64,000 nucleotides of DNA from an uncultured Clostridia bacterium (GTDB taxonomy: Bacteria > Bacillota > Clostridia > Oscillospirales > Acutalibacteraceae), in contig CAKZZS010000073.1 in NCBI GenBank assembly GCA_937884975.1, forward strand, positions 62,001 through 126,000. The letters run 5' to 3'. Below are positions 8,786-17,809 of the stretch, piece by piece (the stretch's first letter is position 1; each line of letters opens with the position of its first letter). The position numbers were made by a program, and so were the translations under genes. Below the pieces are notes generated by a model, which had not been told where the DNA came from, did not search any database, and worked only from the letters and a program-made list of their open reading frames with translations.

Positions 8786-10423
8786 TTATGACTCGTTTTC
8801 TCTTGCAACAAGATTATCTACGCAATACATTTTACGAAGCACGGGCTTTTCAATTTTACCCGTCGGATTTCTGGGAATGTCTGCAAAAATAATCTTTTTC
8901 GGTCTCTTATACCTTGCAATTTTAAGGCAGAATTCATTGACCATATCCTCGGTCAGGGTAAAGCCTTCCTTGACCTCAATTATCGCCGCCGATATTTCAC
9001 CGAGTCTCTGGTCGGGCATACCGATTACGGCAACATCCTTAATCTCATTCATCTGGCGAAGGAAATCCTCTATCTGGACGGGATATATATTTTCGCCGCC
9101 GCTGATAATGACGTCCTTTTTACGGTCAACAAGGAAAATGAAGCCGTCCTCATCCTCCTTTGCCATATCGCCCGTATAAAGCCAGCCGTCCTTAAGGCAC
9201 TCATTTGTCGCTTCTTCATTCCTGTAGTAACAGGTCATAACGCCCGGTCCTTTAACGCAAAGCTCGCCGATTTCTCCGCGTGAAACAGTATTCCCGTTTG
9301 CATCAACTATCTTTGTCTGCCAGCCGTAACCTGCAACGCCTATTGCACCGACCTTGTCGATATTTTCAACTCCCAGGTGTACACAACCGGGACCGATGGA
9401 CTCGCTTAAACCGTAGTTCGTGTCGTACTGATGATGCGGAAAGACCTTTTTCCAGCGCTTGATAAGACTCGGCGGAACCGGTTGAGCGCCTATGTGCATA
9501 AGCCTCCACTGGGAAAGCTCATATTTTGAAAGGTCGATTTTTCCGCTGTCAATATCGTCAAGTATATCCTGCGCCCACGGAACAAGAAGCCAGACAATTG
9601 TGCATTTCTCATTTGAAACCGCTTCAAGCACATATTCGGGCTTTGTGCCCTTTAAAAGCACTGCCTTACCGCCGACAAGAAAGCTTCCGAACCAGTGCAT
9701 TTTTGCGCCCGTATGATAAAGGGGCGGAATGCACAAAAATACATCATCGTGAGTCTGACCGTGGTGAGCCTGCTCGCACTTTGCGGAGTGCATAAGACTT
9801 TCGTGATTATGTAAAATAGCTTTCGGAAAGCCCGTTGTACCCGATGAAAAATAGATAGCGGCGTCATCCGAATCGTTAAGAATAATTTCGGGATTCTTAC
9901 TTGAAGCGTTTGCAGTAAGCTCCGAATAACTGTCGGCAAATGACGGACAGTTTCCCTCGCCTGCATAAAGAAGAAGGCATTTTTTGCTAAGCTCGTCCGC
10001 AATAGGCTCAATTCTTCCGATAAACACAGAGCCGAAAACCATTATATCAACCTCGGCAAGCTCGGCGCAGTACTTGATTTCATCCGTGTCGTACCGGAAA
10101 TTAAAGGGCACGGCTATTGCGCCGGTTTTGAGAATGCCGAAATAAATAGGAAGCCATTCAAGGCAGTTCATCATAAGGATAGCGACCTTATCGCCCTTTC
10201 CTATTCCCCTGCTTAAAAGAAGGTTTGCAAAACGGTTAGCTTTCTCATTAAACACGTTCCATGTGATTTCGCGTCTGAAAGCGGAGCCGTTCTGCGGCTC
10301 AATAAGCGAAAACTCCTTCCATGTAACGCGGTGCTTTTCCTGAATATCGGGATTAAGCTCTACAAGGCAGACCTCGTTTCCGTATAATTCGCTGTTTTTT
10401 TCAAGAATCTGAGTAATGGGCAT
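8786..10423 (-). CDS. AMP-forming acyl/aryl-CoA ligase
   Basis: Adenylate-forming enzyme of the acyl-CoA synthetase superfamily, 545 residues: carboxylate plus ATP plus CoA gives acyl-CoA, AMP and PPi. The adenylate-forming core motif is IYFSSGTTGFPKA, with NYGLSESIGPG, the hinge GWLYTGDMAKEDEDGF, VDRKKDVIISGGENIYP, and the catalytic lysine segment RNPTGKIEKP near the C-terminus. The substrate cannot be read from sequence, but placement upstream of iorAB on the same strand, behind a shared promoter, suggests an organic acid linked to the 2-oxoacid oxidoreductase, such as an arylacetate. The ATG at 10423 follows AAGAGG. Confidence 0.88.
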   Translation of the reverse strand: MPITQILEKNSELYGNEVCLVELNPDIQEKHRVTWKEFSLIEPQNGSAFRREITWNVFNEKANRFANLLLSRGIGKGDKVAILMMNCLEWLPIYFGILKTGAIAVPFNFRYDTDEIKYCAELAEVDIMVFGSVFIGRIEPIADELSKKCLLLYAGEGNCPSFADSYSELTANASSKNPEIILNDSDDAAIYFSSGTTGFPKAILHNHESLMHSAKCEQAHHGQTHDDVFLCIPPLYHTGAKMHWFGSFLVGGKAVLLKGTKPEYVLEAVSNEKCTIVWLLVPWAQDILDDIDSGKIDLSKYELSQWRLMHIGAQPVPPSLIKRWKKVFPHHQYDTNYGLSESIGPGCVHLGVENIDKVGAIGVAGYGWQTKIVDANGNTVSRGEIGELCVKGPGVMTCYYRNEEATNECLKDGWLYTGDMAKEDEDGFIFLVDRKKDVIISGGENIYPVQIEDFLRQMNEIKDVAVIGMPDQRLGEISAAIIEVKEGFTLTEDMVNEFCLKIARYKRPKKIIFADIPRNPTGKIEKPVLRKMYCVDNLVARENES

Positions 10424-10488
10424 TTCAATTCAACCTCTTAAAGATTATTCAATATAATTTAACATAAAAATTAAAATGAGTCAACCGA

Positions 10489-12006
10489 TTATGCTTCTTC
10501 TTCAACAGTTCCGTTATAAAAGAAATCAGTCACTTTTTCATCGGTTGTCTTTTTGGTTAAAAGACTGAAGATAATGCAAACGCAAATTGAAGAAATCATT
10601 GCAATGCAAGCGTAAAGCGGTCCCTGTCCCATAAGCTTGAGAACGGTTTCGCTGTTATTTCCGCAAAGATTAAGCACCTTGCAGGTAGCAGGAACAAGAG
10701 CAATAAAGAAGCCCGTGAGAATTCCTGCCCAAGCGCTGATTTTATTGAGCTTTTTATAATAAAGAGCAAGAAGATAAGGAGCAAGGAATGAACCTGAAAT
10801 AATACCCCACGAATAACTCATCATATCAAGAATAGGGGTTTTAGTATTTGCAACAACATAGGAAAGAATAATGAAAAGTACGCAGAACAGCTTCGTGAGC
10901 AGTCCTTTTTTATTGTCGTCCAATTTCTTTTTCGCCTTATTTGCAACAAGGTCAATGCTCAAAGCCGAAGCCGCAGAAAGAGTAACGGAGCACAGCGTTG
11001 AAACTGAAGCGGAAAGTAAAAGAACAATTATTACGCCGAGAAGAATTGACGGAAGGGCGGAATCCTTAAGCATCTGGGGAACAATTTCATCCGCAATTTC
11101 GGGCATATCCTTTCCGACCGTGTAAAACCTGTGGCAAAGAGAACCTATAAAGTATCCGCCGCCTGCAACAAGGAAGGCGAAGAAGGTTGAAATGACAATT
11201 CCCCTTTTTGCCTGGTTGTCGTCCTTGATTCCGAAATATTTTGAAATCATCTGCGGAAGTCCCCAGGTACCGAAGCTTGTCATAAGCACAGTTGCCATAA
11301 GAGCTACCCACTGACTGCCGTTAAGAGCAGGGAGTCCTGCGTCGGTCTTGGCGTATTCAATAAGACCCTCAATACCGCCAACCTGACGGGAACGTACAAC
11401 GCATACAATAAGAAGCGTAACGCCTATCATCATAACAATTCCCTGAACGAAATCGGCTCTTGCCTGAACAAGATAACCGCCGAAGAGTATAATAAGCATT
11501 GCAAGAACCGCAATAATTATAAGGAATACAGCGTCGTCAATGCCGAGAAGTATTTTTGCAATTGAAGCAAGACCTGAATAAACCGACGCAGAGTACGGAA
11601 TCAGGAATATGAAAATAACCGCAGCGGAAAAAGTGCGCATTCCCTTTGAGCCGTAACGGGTTTCAAAGAACTGCGGCATAGTCTGAATTTTAAGTCGGGC
11701 GGAGACATCGCGAGTCTTTCTTGCCAGAACGAGCCAGGCAAGAAGAGAGCCGAACACGGCGTTACCGAGACCTGCAAGAATGCCCCACAGTCCGAAGGAA
11801 AGACCGGTTTTTCCGGCGTAGCCGACAAACATTACCGCGGAAAAGTACGCAGTGCCGTAAGAGAGCGCGGAAAGCCACGCGCCTGCCTTTCTTCCGCCGA
11901 CGGTAAAGTCCGCAACGCTTTTACTTTTTTTACCCGTTACAATGCCGATAATGACTAAAGCCACTACATAAACGGCAATTGTAATCCATACGCTAAGGTT
12001 GTCCAT
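10489..12006 (-). CDS. Sodium/solute symporter (SSS family)
   Basis: Integral membrane sodium-coupled transporter of the SSSF/PutP superfamily, 505 residues with about 13 hydrophobic segments. Family hallmarks are the N-terminal DFTVGGRKAGAWLSALSYGTAYFS segment (core GGR...S) and the long run of helices through to a charged C-terminal tail. ATG 12006 follows AAAGGAG. It is the first gene of the minus-strand operon that continues into the CoA ligase and iorAB, so the substrate is probably an organic acid or amino acid used by those enzymes; this is inferred from context. Confidence 0.88.
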   Translation of the reverse strand: MDNLSVWITIAVYVVALVIIGIVTGKKSKSVADFTVGGRKAGAWLSALSYGTAYFSAVMFVGYAGKTGLSFGLWGILAGLGNAVFGSLLAWLVLARKTRDVSARLKIQTMPQFFETRYGSKGMRTFSAAVIFIFLIPYSASVYSGLASIAKILLGIDDAVFLIIIAVLAMLIILFGGYLVQARADFVQGIVMMIGVTLLIVCVVRSRQVGGIEGLIEYAKTDAGLPALNGSQWVALMATVLMTSFGTWGLPQMISKYFGIKDDNQAKRGIVISTFFAFLVAGGGYFIGSLCHRFYTVGKDMPEIADEIVPQMLKDSALPSILLGVIIVLLLSASVSTLCSVTLSAASALSIDLVANKAKKKLDDNKKGLLTKLFCVLFIILSYVVANTKTPILDMMSYSWGIISGSFLAPYLLALYYKKLNKISAWAGILTGFFIALVPATCKVLNLCGNNSETVLKLMGQGPLYACIAMISSICVCIIFSLLTKKTTDEKVTDFFYNGTVEEEA

Positions 12007-12066
12007 TTTTAATTTACTCCTTTAAAGCTTTTATCTTTTAACGCTTTTAATCGCTAAAGTGCTTTT

Positions 12067-12095
12067 ATTATACAATATATTACACCTTTCGTCAA
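12067..12095 (-). promoter_or_regulatory. Sigma-A promoter of the symporter-ligase-iorAB operon
   Basis: On the minus strand TTGACG (12090-12095) and TATAAT (12067-12072) are separated by exactly 17 bases, about 60 bases upstream of the symporter start codon. Confidence 0.8.
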
Positions 12096-12227
12096 GTAAA
12101 AAAGTATTATAAATACCCTTTTTTCAATATGATAAAAATTCATTGTAACATTGTTAAAAAAATATCATAACTTTCAGTGAAAATTATGTTTAACCCTCCG
12201 AAAGTTTGTTAAAAGTTTGTCAATTCG

Positions 12228-12257
12228 TTGACTAATGCTTTTCCCCTTTGATATACT
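12228..12257 (+). promoter_or_regulatory. Sigma-A promoter of serCA
   Basis: TTGACT (12228-12233) and TATACT (12252-12257) with an 18-base spacer, 31 bases upstream of the serC start codon. It lies in the 282-base divergent gap between the symporter and serC. I see no riboswitch fold in that gap. Confidence 0.7.
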
Positions 12258-12288
12258 CTTTTGTGTAATAAATAATAGGAGGCATATT

Positions 12289-13371
12289 ATGTCAAGAGTT
12301 TACAATTTTTCTGCAGGTCCCTCAATGTTGCCCGAGGAGGTTCTCAAGCAGGCTGCGGACGAAATGCTCGATTACAACGGCAGCGGCCAGTCCGTTATGG
12401 AAATGAGCCACCGTTCAAAGGTCTACGATGAAATCATTAAGGGCGCCGAGGCGCTTCTTCGTGAAATTATGAACATTCCCGATAACTACAAGGTCCTTTT
12501 CCTTCAGGGCGGCGCTTCGGCACAGTTTTCCGCTATTCCGCTTAATTTTATGAACGGCAGCGGCAAGGCTGATTACGTTATCACCGGTCAGTGGGCTAAA
12601 AAGGCTTATCAGGAAGCGCAGAAATACGGCGAAGTTAAGGCTGTTGCTTCTTCCGCTGACAAGACCTTTTCATATATTCCGAAGCTTGACAAGAGCGAAT
12701 TCACACCCGACGCAGATTATTTTTATATCTGTATGAACAACACTATCTACGGTACTGTTTATCATGAGCTGCCCGATACAGGCGACGTTCCGCTTATCGC
12801 TGACATTTCCTCCTGCTTCCTTTCGGAGCCTATTGACGTTTCGAAATTCGGTATGCTCTACGGCGGTGCGCAGAAGAACGTTGCGCCCGCAGGTCTTGTT
12901 ATTGCAATAATCCGCGAGGACTTGCTCGGTAACGCAAGAGATATCACTCCGACAATGCTTAACTATAAAATACAGGCAGACGCAGACTCGCTTTACAACA
13001 CTCCCCCCTGCTATACAATTTATATCTGTAAGCTTGTTCTTGAGTGGATCAAGAGAACGGGCGGACTTGAAGCAATGAAAGAGAGAAACGAAAAGAAAGC
13101 AAAGCTTCTTTACGATTATCTTGACGAAAGCAAGATGTTCAGGGGCACGGTTGTTAAGGAAGACCGTTCACTTATGAACGTTCCGTTTGTTACCGACAGC
13201 GAAGAGCTTAACGCAAAATTTGTAAAGGAAGCAACCGAAGCAGGTCTTGTAAACCTTAAGGGACACAGAACAGTCGGCGGTATGCGCGCTTCCATTTACA
13301 ACGCAATGCCTTACGAGGGCGTTGAAAAGCTTGTAAACTTTATGAAAGAGTTTGAAAAGAATAATTCATAA
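12289..13371 (+). CDS. serC: Phosphoserine aminotransferase
   Basis: Converts 3-phosphohydroxypyruvate and glutamate to phosphoserine, the second step of serine synthesis; class V PLP aminotransferase in the cytosol. It has 360 residues, the usual length. MSRVYNFSAGPSMLPEEVL is the canonical SerC N-terminus; SGQSVMEMSHRSK and LFLQGGASAQF follow, and the PLP-binding lysine is in GGAQKNVAPAG. The open frame extends 18 codons further upstream, but the ATG at 12289 has AGGAGG at ideal spacing and begins the conserved sequence. It is followed after 12 bases by serA. Confidence 0.96.
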   Translation: MSRVYNFSAGPSMLPEEVLKQAADEMLDYNGSGQSVMEMSHRSKVYDEIIKGAEALLREIMNIPDNYKVLFLQGGASAQFSAIPLNFMNGSGKADYVITGQWAKKAYQEAQKYGEVKAVASSADKTFSYIPKLDKSEFTPDADYFYICMNNTIYGTVYHELPDTGDVPLIADISSCFLSEPIDVSKFGMLYGGAQKNVAPAGLVIAIIREDLLGNARDITPTMLNYKIQADADSLYNTPPCYTIYICKLVLEWIKRTGGLEAMKERNEKKAKLLYDYLDESKMFRGTVVKEDRSLMNVPFVTDSEELNAKFVKEATEAGLVNLKGHRTVGGMRASIYNAMPYEGVEKLVNFMKEFEKNNS

Positions 13372-13383
13372 GAGGTTATTGTT

Positions 13384-14544
13384 ATGTATGATATTTTGAC
13401 TTTAAATAAAATCAGCGAAACAGGTCTTGAAAAGTTTGACGAAAAATATAACTGCAACGCAGAAATCGAAAATCCCGACGCAGTTCTCGTCCGTTCGGCT
13501 TCAATGCACGAAATGAAGATGAGCGAAAAGACGCTCGCAGTTGCCCGTGCCGGCGCTGGCGTCAACAACATTCCCGTTAAGGATTTCAGCGAACAGGGAA
13601 TCGTAGTTTTCAACACTCCCGGCGCAAACGCAAATGCGGTCAAGGAGCTTGTTCTTTGCGGACTGTTCCTCTCTTCAAGAAAAATTGTCAACGGCATTGA
13701 ATGGGTTCAGACTCTCAAGGGCGAGGACGAGGTAGGCAAGAAGGTTGAAAAAGGCAAATCGGCTTTTGTAGGTCCTGAAATCAAGGGCAAAAAGCTCGGC
13801 GTAATCGGTCTTGGCGCAATTGGTATTCTTGTTGCAAACGCCGCGGAAAAGCTCGGTATGAAGGTTTACGGCTATGACCCGTATCTTTCGGTTGACGCCG
13901 CTTGGAACCTTTCGCGTTCAATTATTCACGCTCCGTCTGTAGAGGATATTTATAAGGAATGCGATTATATCACTATTCACATTCCGCTTCTTGAGAGCAC
14001 CAAAGACTTTATAAATGCCGCAGCCATCGCCCAGATGAAGAACGGAGTAAGAATTCTCAATTTTGCAAGAGACGCTCTTGTAAACTCCAACGATATTATC
14101 GAGGCTCTCGGCACGGGTAAGGTAGCTTCCTACGCAACTGATTTCCCGACTGCGGATTTACTCGGCGTATCGGGAGTTATAGCTATCCCCCACCTCGGCG
14201 CTTCCACTCCCGAATCAGAGGACAACTGCGCGGTTATGGCTGTCAAGCAGCTTCGTGATTTCATTGAAAACGGAAATATTAAGAATTCGGTTAATCTTCC
14301 GAATGTTGAAGCTCCCAGAAGCCATAGAACGAGGGTTGCAATTATCCACCGCAACATACCGAATGTTCTCAGCGCAATTCTTCCGGCAGTTTCCGCAGGC
14401 GGAATTAACATTGACAATATGGTCAACAAGTCAAAGAACGAATACGCTTACACGCTTATTGACGTTGACGGCGACGTAACCGAGGAATCGCTTACGGAGC
14501 TTAAAAAGGTTGACGGAATTATCCGTATTCGCATTATTAAATAA
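13384..14544 (+). CDS. serA: D-3-phosphoglycerate dehydrogenase
   Basis: NAD-dependent first enzyme of serine synthesis, 386 residues. The catalytic and Rossmann domains show RAGAGVNNIP, NTPGANANAV, the nucleotide-binding GLGAIG and the active-site histidine in IPHLGAST. The usual NxARG segment reads NFARDALVN, which retains the arginine. A C-terminal ACT-like domain (RVAIIHRNIPNVLSAI onward) is present, typical of the short SerA class and possibly serine-sensing. It forms a two-gene operon with serC; serB is not nearby. Confidence 0.95.
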   Translation: MYDILTLNKISETGLEKFDEKYNCNAEIENPDAVLVRSASMHEMKMSEKTLAVARAGAGVNNIPVKDFSEQGIVVFNTPGANANAVKELVLCGLFLSSRKIVNGIEWVQTLKGEDEVGKKVEKGKSAFVGPEIKGKKLGVIGLGAIGILVANAAEKLGMKVYGYDPYLSVDAAWNLSRSIIHAPSVEDIYKECDYITIHIPLLESTKDFINAAAIAQMKNGVRILNFARDALVNSNDIIEALGTGKVASYATDFPTADLLGVSGVIAIPHLGASTPESEDNCAVMAVKQLRDFIENGNIKNSVNLPNVEAPRSHRTRVAIIHRNIPNVLSAILPAVSAGGINIDNMVNKSKNEYAYTLIDVDGDVTEESLTELKKVDGIIRIRIIK

Positions 14545-14560
14545 GGAATAAAACCGAAAT

Positions 14561-14602
14561 AAAAACAAGCAGTGGAGTTTTAACTCTCACTGCTTGTTTT
14601 TT
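14561..14602. terminator. Shared bidirectional terminator, serA / exonuclease
   Basis: Stem AAACAAGCAGTG with CACTGCTTGTTT around a 13-base loop, with A/T tracts on both sides. It ends both the plus-strand serCA operon and the converging minus-strand exonuclease gene; one arm encodes the last residues and stop codon of the exonuclease. Confidence 0.85.
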
Positions 14603-15501
14603 ACCTGCGCCTTTTTGCGCGGCTTGTAATAATGACGTTTTCTGTTTTTTACGTTTTCGGTTTCGGTGATTTCACTGGTTGTATGCCTTATATCAAGATG
14701 GTCGTAGAACTTCTTAAACCTCACGGCGTATCTTAAAAGCGCGTTGCATTCGGGGCACTTGAAATCGGCCTTGAAATACTGATTAGAGTATTTCCAGTCG
14801 GTTTGCCTTTCAGCTTTGGCGCCGCATTTTATACATTTGCATTCAAGAAGCGTTTTGTCAATAAGCGGATGGTTGATATTGCTTATCGCGTGAGGCTTAA
14901 ATTCGAGTCTGTGATAAAACTGCGCGTCACATATTTTTATATAAGTATTGAGCTTTTCGGGAGAAAAGACCTTTTTGAAGCAGTCGCACGAAAGAATGCT
15001 GTCATCAAGCGCTCTGTGATGAGGATAAAGGTCGGGATTTATGCCGAGCTTTTGAGCCGCCGCGCTTAAGCCTATCTGCTGGGACGAAGGAACGTCAATA
15101 AAGCTCTGACAGTACTTTTGCAAGTCAGCGTACCTGCCTGCAAAGGGCAAGACCGAGGTGCCGAAATAATACCTGTAATTGCTTATAAGCGTTCGTATAT
15201 CCCCGTCCGCCCAGGTGAGCACCGTTGTAGGCTCCTTGCCTATCCAGTCGCCGAACTGTTCAATTACATTCTCAAACAAATCACCCGAATTGATTTCTTC
15301 ATTTGTCAGATTTGTAAGCTGTTTAACACGCTTCTGCAGTTTTCTTCCTATCTGGGGTCTGACCAGTTGAGAAAAAGTGCCGAGGATATTGAGCTGTTCG
15401 TCAAGCTTTACCGCGCCGATTTCAATAATCTCGTTGATAAAGCCGCCTATCCTTCTGCAGTAGGTGTTATTCCACTCCAAATCCATAATAACGTAGTGCA
15501 T
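14587..15501 (-). CDS. DnaQ-type (DEDD) 3'-5' exonuclease with C-terminal zinc ribbon
   Basis: 304-residue protein related to the ERI1/KapD-like branch of DEDD exonucleases. The first acidic motif is MDLEWNN at the N-terminus, followed by NEIIEIGAVKLDE. TVLTWADGDIRTL and HRALDDSILSCDCF carry the later motifs, including the final H...D. The last third has two cysteine pairs, CKCIKCGAK and CPECN, separated by about 28 residues, resembling a zinc ribbon that could aid nucleic-acid binding. A role in RNA or DNA end trimming is inferred; the substrate is unknown. The start has only a weak ribosome binding site. Convergent with serA. Confidence 0.8.
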   Translation of the reverse strand: MHYVIMDLEWNNTYCRRIGGFINEIIEIGAVKLDEQLNILGTFSQLVRPQIGRKLQKRVKQLTNLTNEEINSGDLFENVIEQFGDWIGKEPTTVLTWADGDIRTLISNYRYYFGTSVLPFAGRYADLQKYCQSFIDVPSSQQIGLSAAAQKLGINPDLYPHHRALDDSILSCDCFKKVFSPEKLNTYIKICDAQFYHRLEFKPHAISNINHPLIDKTLLECKCIKCGAKAERQTDWKYSNQYFKADFKCPECNALLRYAVRFKKFYDHLDIRHTTSEITETENVKNRKRHYYKPRKKAQVKNKQ

Positions 15502-15578
15502 AACAAACCAGCTTTATATAAATGTTTTAATTACAAAATAACAAATAAAAATATACCACAAATTAGAATAACTTTCAA

Positions 15579-16055
15579 CTATAATATACCGATAATTGAG
15601 TTTTCATCAGCATTTTCAAATGCAAGTGAAAAATCAAAGGACTTAAAGCGACCGCTTTCAAATAAATCCTTTAGCGGATAAAGGACAAACGCTCTTTCCT
15701 TAATGCGCGGATGCGGCAGGCACAACTCCCTGTCGGAAACGCTTTCATCCTCAAAAAGTAACAGGTCAAGGTCAATAATCCTCGGCCCGTTTTTTATTGT
15801 CCTGACTCTTCCGAGAGCCGCCTCAATACCCAAAAGCGAGCCGAGAAGCGCCCTTGAAGAAAGCTCGGTCTCAATCAGAACACAGCAATTATAGAAATTC
15901 TGCTGCTCTTTATATCCCCAAGGCAGAGTTTCATAAAGCCTTGAGCATTTTATAACTTTTGTTCCCGGTAAAAGAGAAAGCGAGTCAAGAGCATTTTTTA
16001 TATTCTCAAGTCGGTCGCCGATATTGGTGCCAATGCCGATTACTGCCTCACTCAT
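15579..16055 (-). CDS. folK: 6-hydroxymethyl-dihydropterin pyrophosphokinase
   Basis: Transfers pyrophosphate from ATP to 6-hydroxymethyl-dihydropterin before the FolP step. 158 residues. Diagnostic segments are IGIGTNIGDRLENI, YETLPWGYKEQQNFYNC and the HPPK signature RxxNGPRxIDLDLLL (RTIKNGPRIIDLDLLLF), then LPHPRIKERAFVL. The start overlaps the folB stop by 4 bases. It is the last gene of the folate operon. Confidence 0.95.
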   Translation of the reverse strand: MSEAVIGIGTNIGDRLENIKNALDSLSLLPGTKVIKCSRLYETLPWGYKEQQNFYNCCVLIETELSSRALLGSLLGIEAALGRVRTIKNGPRIIDLDLLLFEDESVSDRELCLPHPRIKERAFVLYPLKDLFESGRFKSFDFSLAFENADENSIIGIL

Positions 16056-16414
16056 TGCCTTGTCCTTTCAATTTTAACGCTCACATAATCAAAATCCGCC
16101 TTAATCGGAGCGTCGGGCTTTTTGACCTCAACGGTAACTCTTTCGATTTTTTCAAACGATAAAAGAAGCTCCTGCGCTACCCTTTGAGCAGCGCGTTCGA
16201 TAAGGTCGTCCGTCTGTGAGGTAAAAGCATTTAACGCGGTTTTAATAATCTTTGCGTAGCTTACGGTATCCTCCACATTGTCGCTCGCGCACGGAACGCT
16301 TAAATCAACAAAGGCGTCAATATCCATTAAAAAGAACTGGCCGTCCTTTTTTTCAAATTCATTGACACCGTGAAAAGCGAATATTTTAAGATTTTTAACG
16401 CTGATACAGTCCAT
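16052..16414 (-). CDS. folB: Dihydroneopterin aldolase
   Basis: Cleaves dihydroneopterin to 6-hydroxymethyl-dihydropterin and glycolaldehyde. The 120-residue length is typical. It shows FAFHGVNEFEKKDGQFFLMDI, DTVSYAKI and a lysine in VKKPDAPIKADFDYVSVKIER matching the FolB fold. It lies 2 bases after folP and overlaps folK, so it is tightly coupled within the operon. Confidence 0.95.
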   Translation of the reverse strand: MDCISVKNLKIFAFHGVNEFEKKDGQFFLMDIDAFVDLSVPCASDNVEDTVSYAKIIKTALNAFTSQTDDLIERAAQRVAQELLLSFEKIERVTVEVKKPDAPIKADFDYVSVKIERTRQ

Positions 16415-16416
16415 AT

Positions 16417-17247
16417 TTACCCCCTGAACAAAGCGTCTGCGGTTTTAAGCGCAAGGGCATTTTCCCTGACGTGATGAACACGCACAAAGTCGGTTTTTCC
16501 CATAACAGCCGCCGTATTTGCCGCAATTGTACCGAAAAGCAAGTCCTCACCGTCTGCTTCGCTTGAATTCTTTATTACCCTTTTACATGAAAGAGCGGTA
16601 AGAAGAGCTATGTCTTCCCTCTTTAAAAAAGAAATATTTCGGATTAACTCAAGATTATCTTCGTAACCTTTTCCGAAGCCAATGCCCATATCAAGCATAA
16701 TCTGATTTTTATTTATACCGAAGGAAACGCATTTTTCGGTTATTTCATCAAAAAACGAATTGACGCATTCAACCGTTTTTCCGTTATAGTCAAGTGCTGT
16801 TGAGGAATCGGCTCCGCCCGTGTGAGTAATAATCCAGCCTGCGTTATATTCTTTTATAATCCGAGCCATTTCGGGATTGAAAACGCCGCTGACGTCGTTA
16901 ATTATTTTCGCTCCGTTTTTAATCGAAAACAGAGCGACAGACGTATAAAACGTATCGACAGAAACGGGAACATCAACAGTTTGAGTCAATTTTTCAAGTA
17001 GAGGTGAAAGAAGCTCAATTTCCTCTTGAGCGCTTTTTTTAATATGCCCGGGTCTTGTTGACTGCGCTCCGACATCAATTATATGAGCTCCGTCACGGCA
17101 CATCTCCTTAGCCCTTTTCAACTGGGAAGAAACATCCGTATATCTTCCGCCGTCAAAAAAGGAGTCGTCGGTAATATTAAGAATACCCATTATGTAGGTT
17201 TTTTCACCTAACGGGAAAGAAAATCCCGAGCCGGAAAAAGAGCGCAT
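16417..17247 (-). CDS. folP: Dihydropteroate synthase
   Basis: Condenses p-aminobenzoate with hydroxymethyl-dihydropterin pyrophosphate; the target of sulfonamides. 276 residues, TIM barrel. Signature segments: MGILNITDDSFFDGG, DGAHIIDVGAQSTRPG, PVSVDTFYTSVA, INDVSG, LDMGIGFGKGYEDNL, and the C-terminal VRVHHVREN. The order folE-folP-folB-folK matches the pathway and the genes are separated by 1-2 bases or overlap. Confidence 0.95.
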   Translation of the reverse strand: MRSFSGSGFSFPLGEKTYIMGILNITDDSFFDGGRYTDVSSQLKRAKEMCRDGAHIIDVGAQSTRPGHIKKSAQEEIELLSPLLEKLTQTVDVPVSVDTFYTSVALFSIKNGAKIINDVSGVFNPEMARIIKEYNAGWIITHTGGADSSTALDYNGKTVECVNSFFDEITEKCVSFGINKNQIMLDMGIGFGKGYEDNLELIRNISFLKREDIALLTALSCKRVIKNSSEADGEDLLFGTIAANTAAVMGKTDFVRVHHVRENALALKTADALFRG

Positions 17248-17248
17248 A

Positions 17249-17809
17249 TTATTCGCCTCCGAAAAGACTCATTACCTCTGCCCTGGTTCTTGCGTCACTT
17301 CTCATACAGCCTCTCAATGCCGAGGTTCTTGTAACGGCTCCTGCGGCGCGTATGCCTCGCATAGTCATACATAGATGCTCCGCTTCAACAAGAACGGCAA
17401 CGCCCTTCGGATGAAGATTTGTTTCAAGAAAGTCCGCAATTTGAGAAGTAAGCCTTTCCTGAAGCTGGGGACGTTTTGAATAAAAATCGACTATTCTTGC
17501 AAGCTTGGAAAGCCCGAGAACCTTTCCGTCCGACGGGATATATGCAATATGAGCCTTTCCGATAAACGGAAGAAGATGATGCTCGCACATTGAGTAAAGA
17601 GGAATATCCTTAACTATTACCATTTCATCGTTCTTTCCCTCATTAAAGAGCTTCAAATGCTTTTCTGCATTTCCCTCAAGCCCTGAAAAGACCTCTTCAT
17701 ACATTCTTGCAACTCTTTGGGGCGTTTCAACAAGACCCTCTCTGTCAGGGTCTTCGCCTATAGCGATAAGAATTTCCCTTACTGCATTTTCAATTCTCTT
17801 TTTATCCAT
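17249..17809 (-). CDS. folE: GTP cyclohydrolase I
   Basis: Converts GTP to dihydroneopterin triphosphate, the committing step of folate synthesis. 186 residues. The zinc and catalytic segment MCEHHLLPFIGKAHIAYIP, GLSKLARIVDFYSKRPQLQERL, and the second zinc cysteine region EAEHLCMTMRG are all present. The start overlaps the upstream LCP-like gene by 8 bases. Confidence 0.96.
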   Translation of the reverse strand: MDKKRIENAVREILIAIGEDPDREGLVETPQRVARMYEEVFSGLEGNAEKHLKLFNEGKNDEMVIVKDIPLYSMCEHHLLPFIGKAHIAYIPSDGKVLGLSKLARIVDFYSKRPQLQERLTSQIADFLETNLHPKGVAVLVEAEHLCMTMRGIRAAGAVTRTSALRGCMRSDARTRAEVMSLFGGE

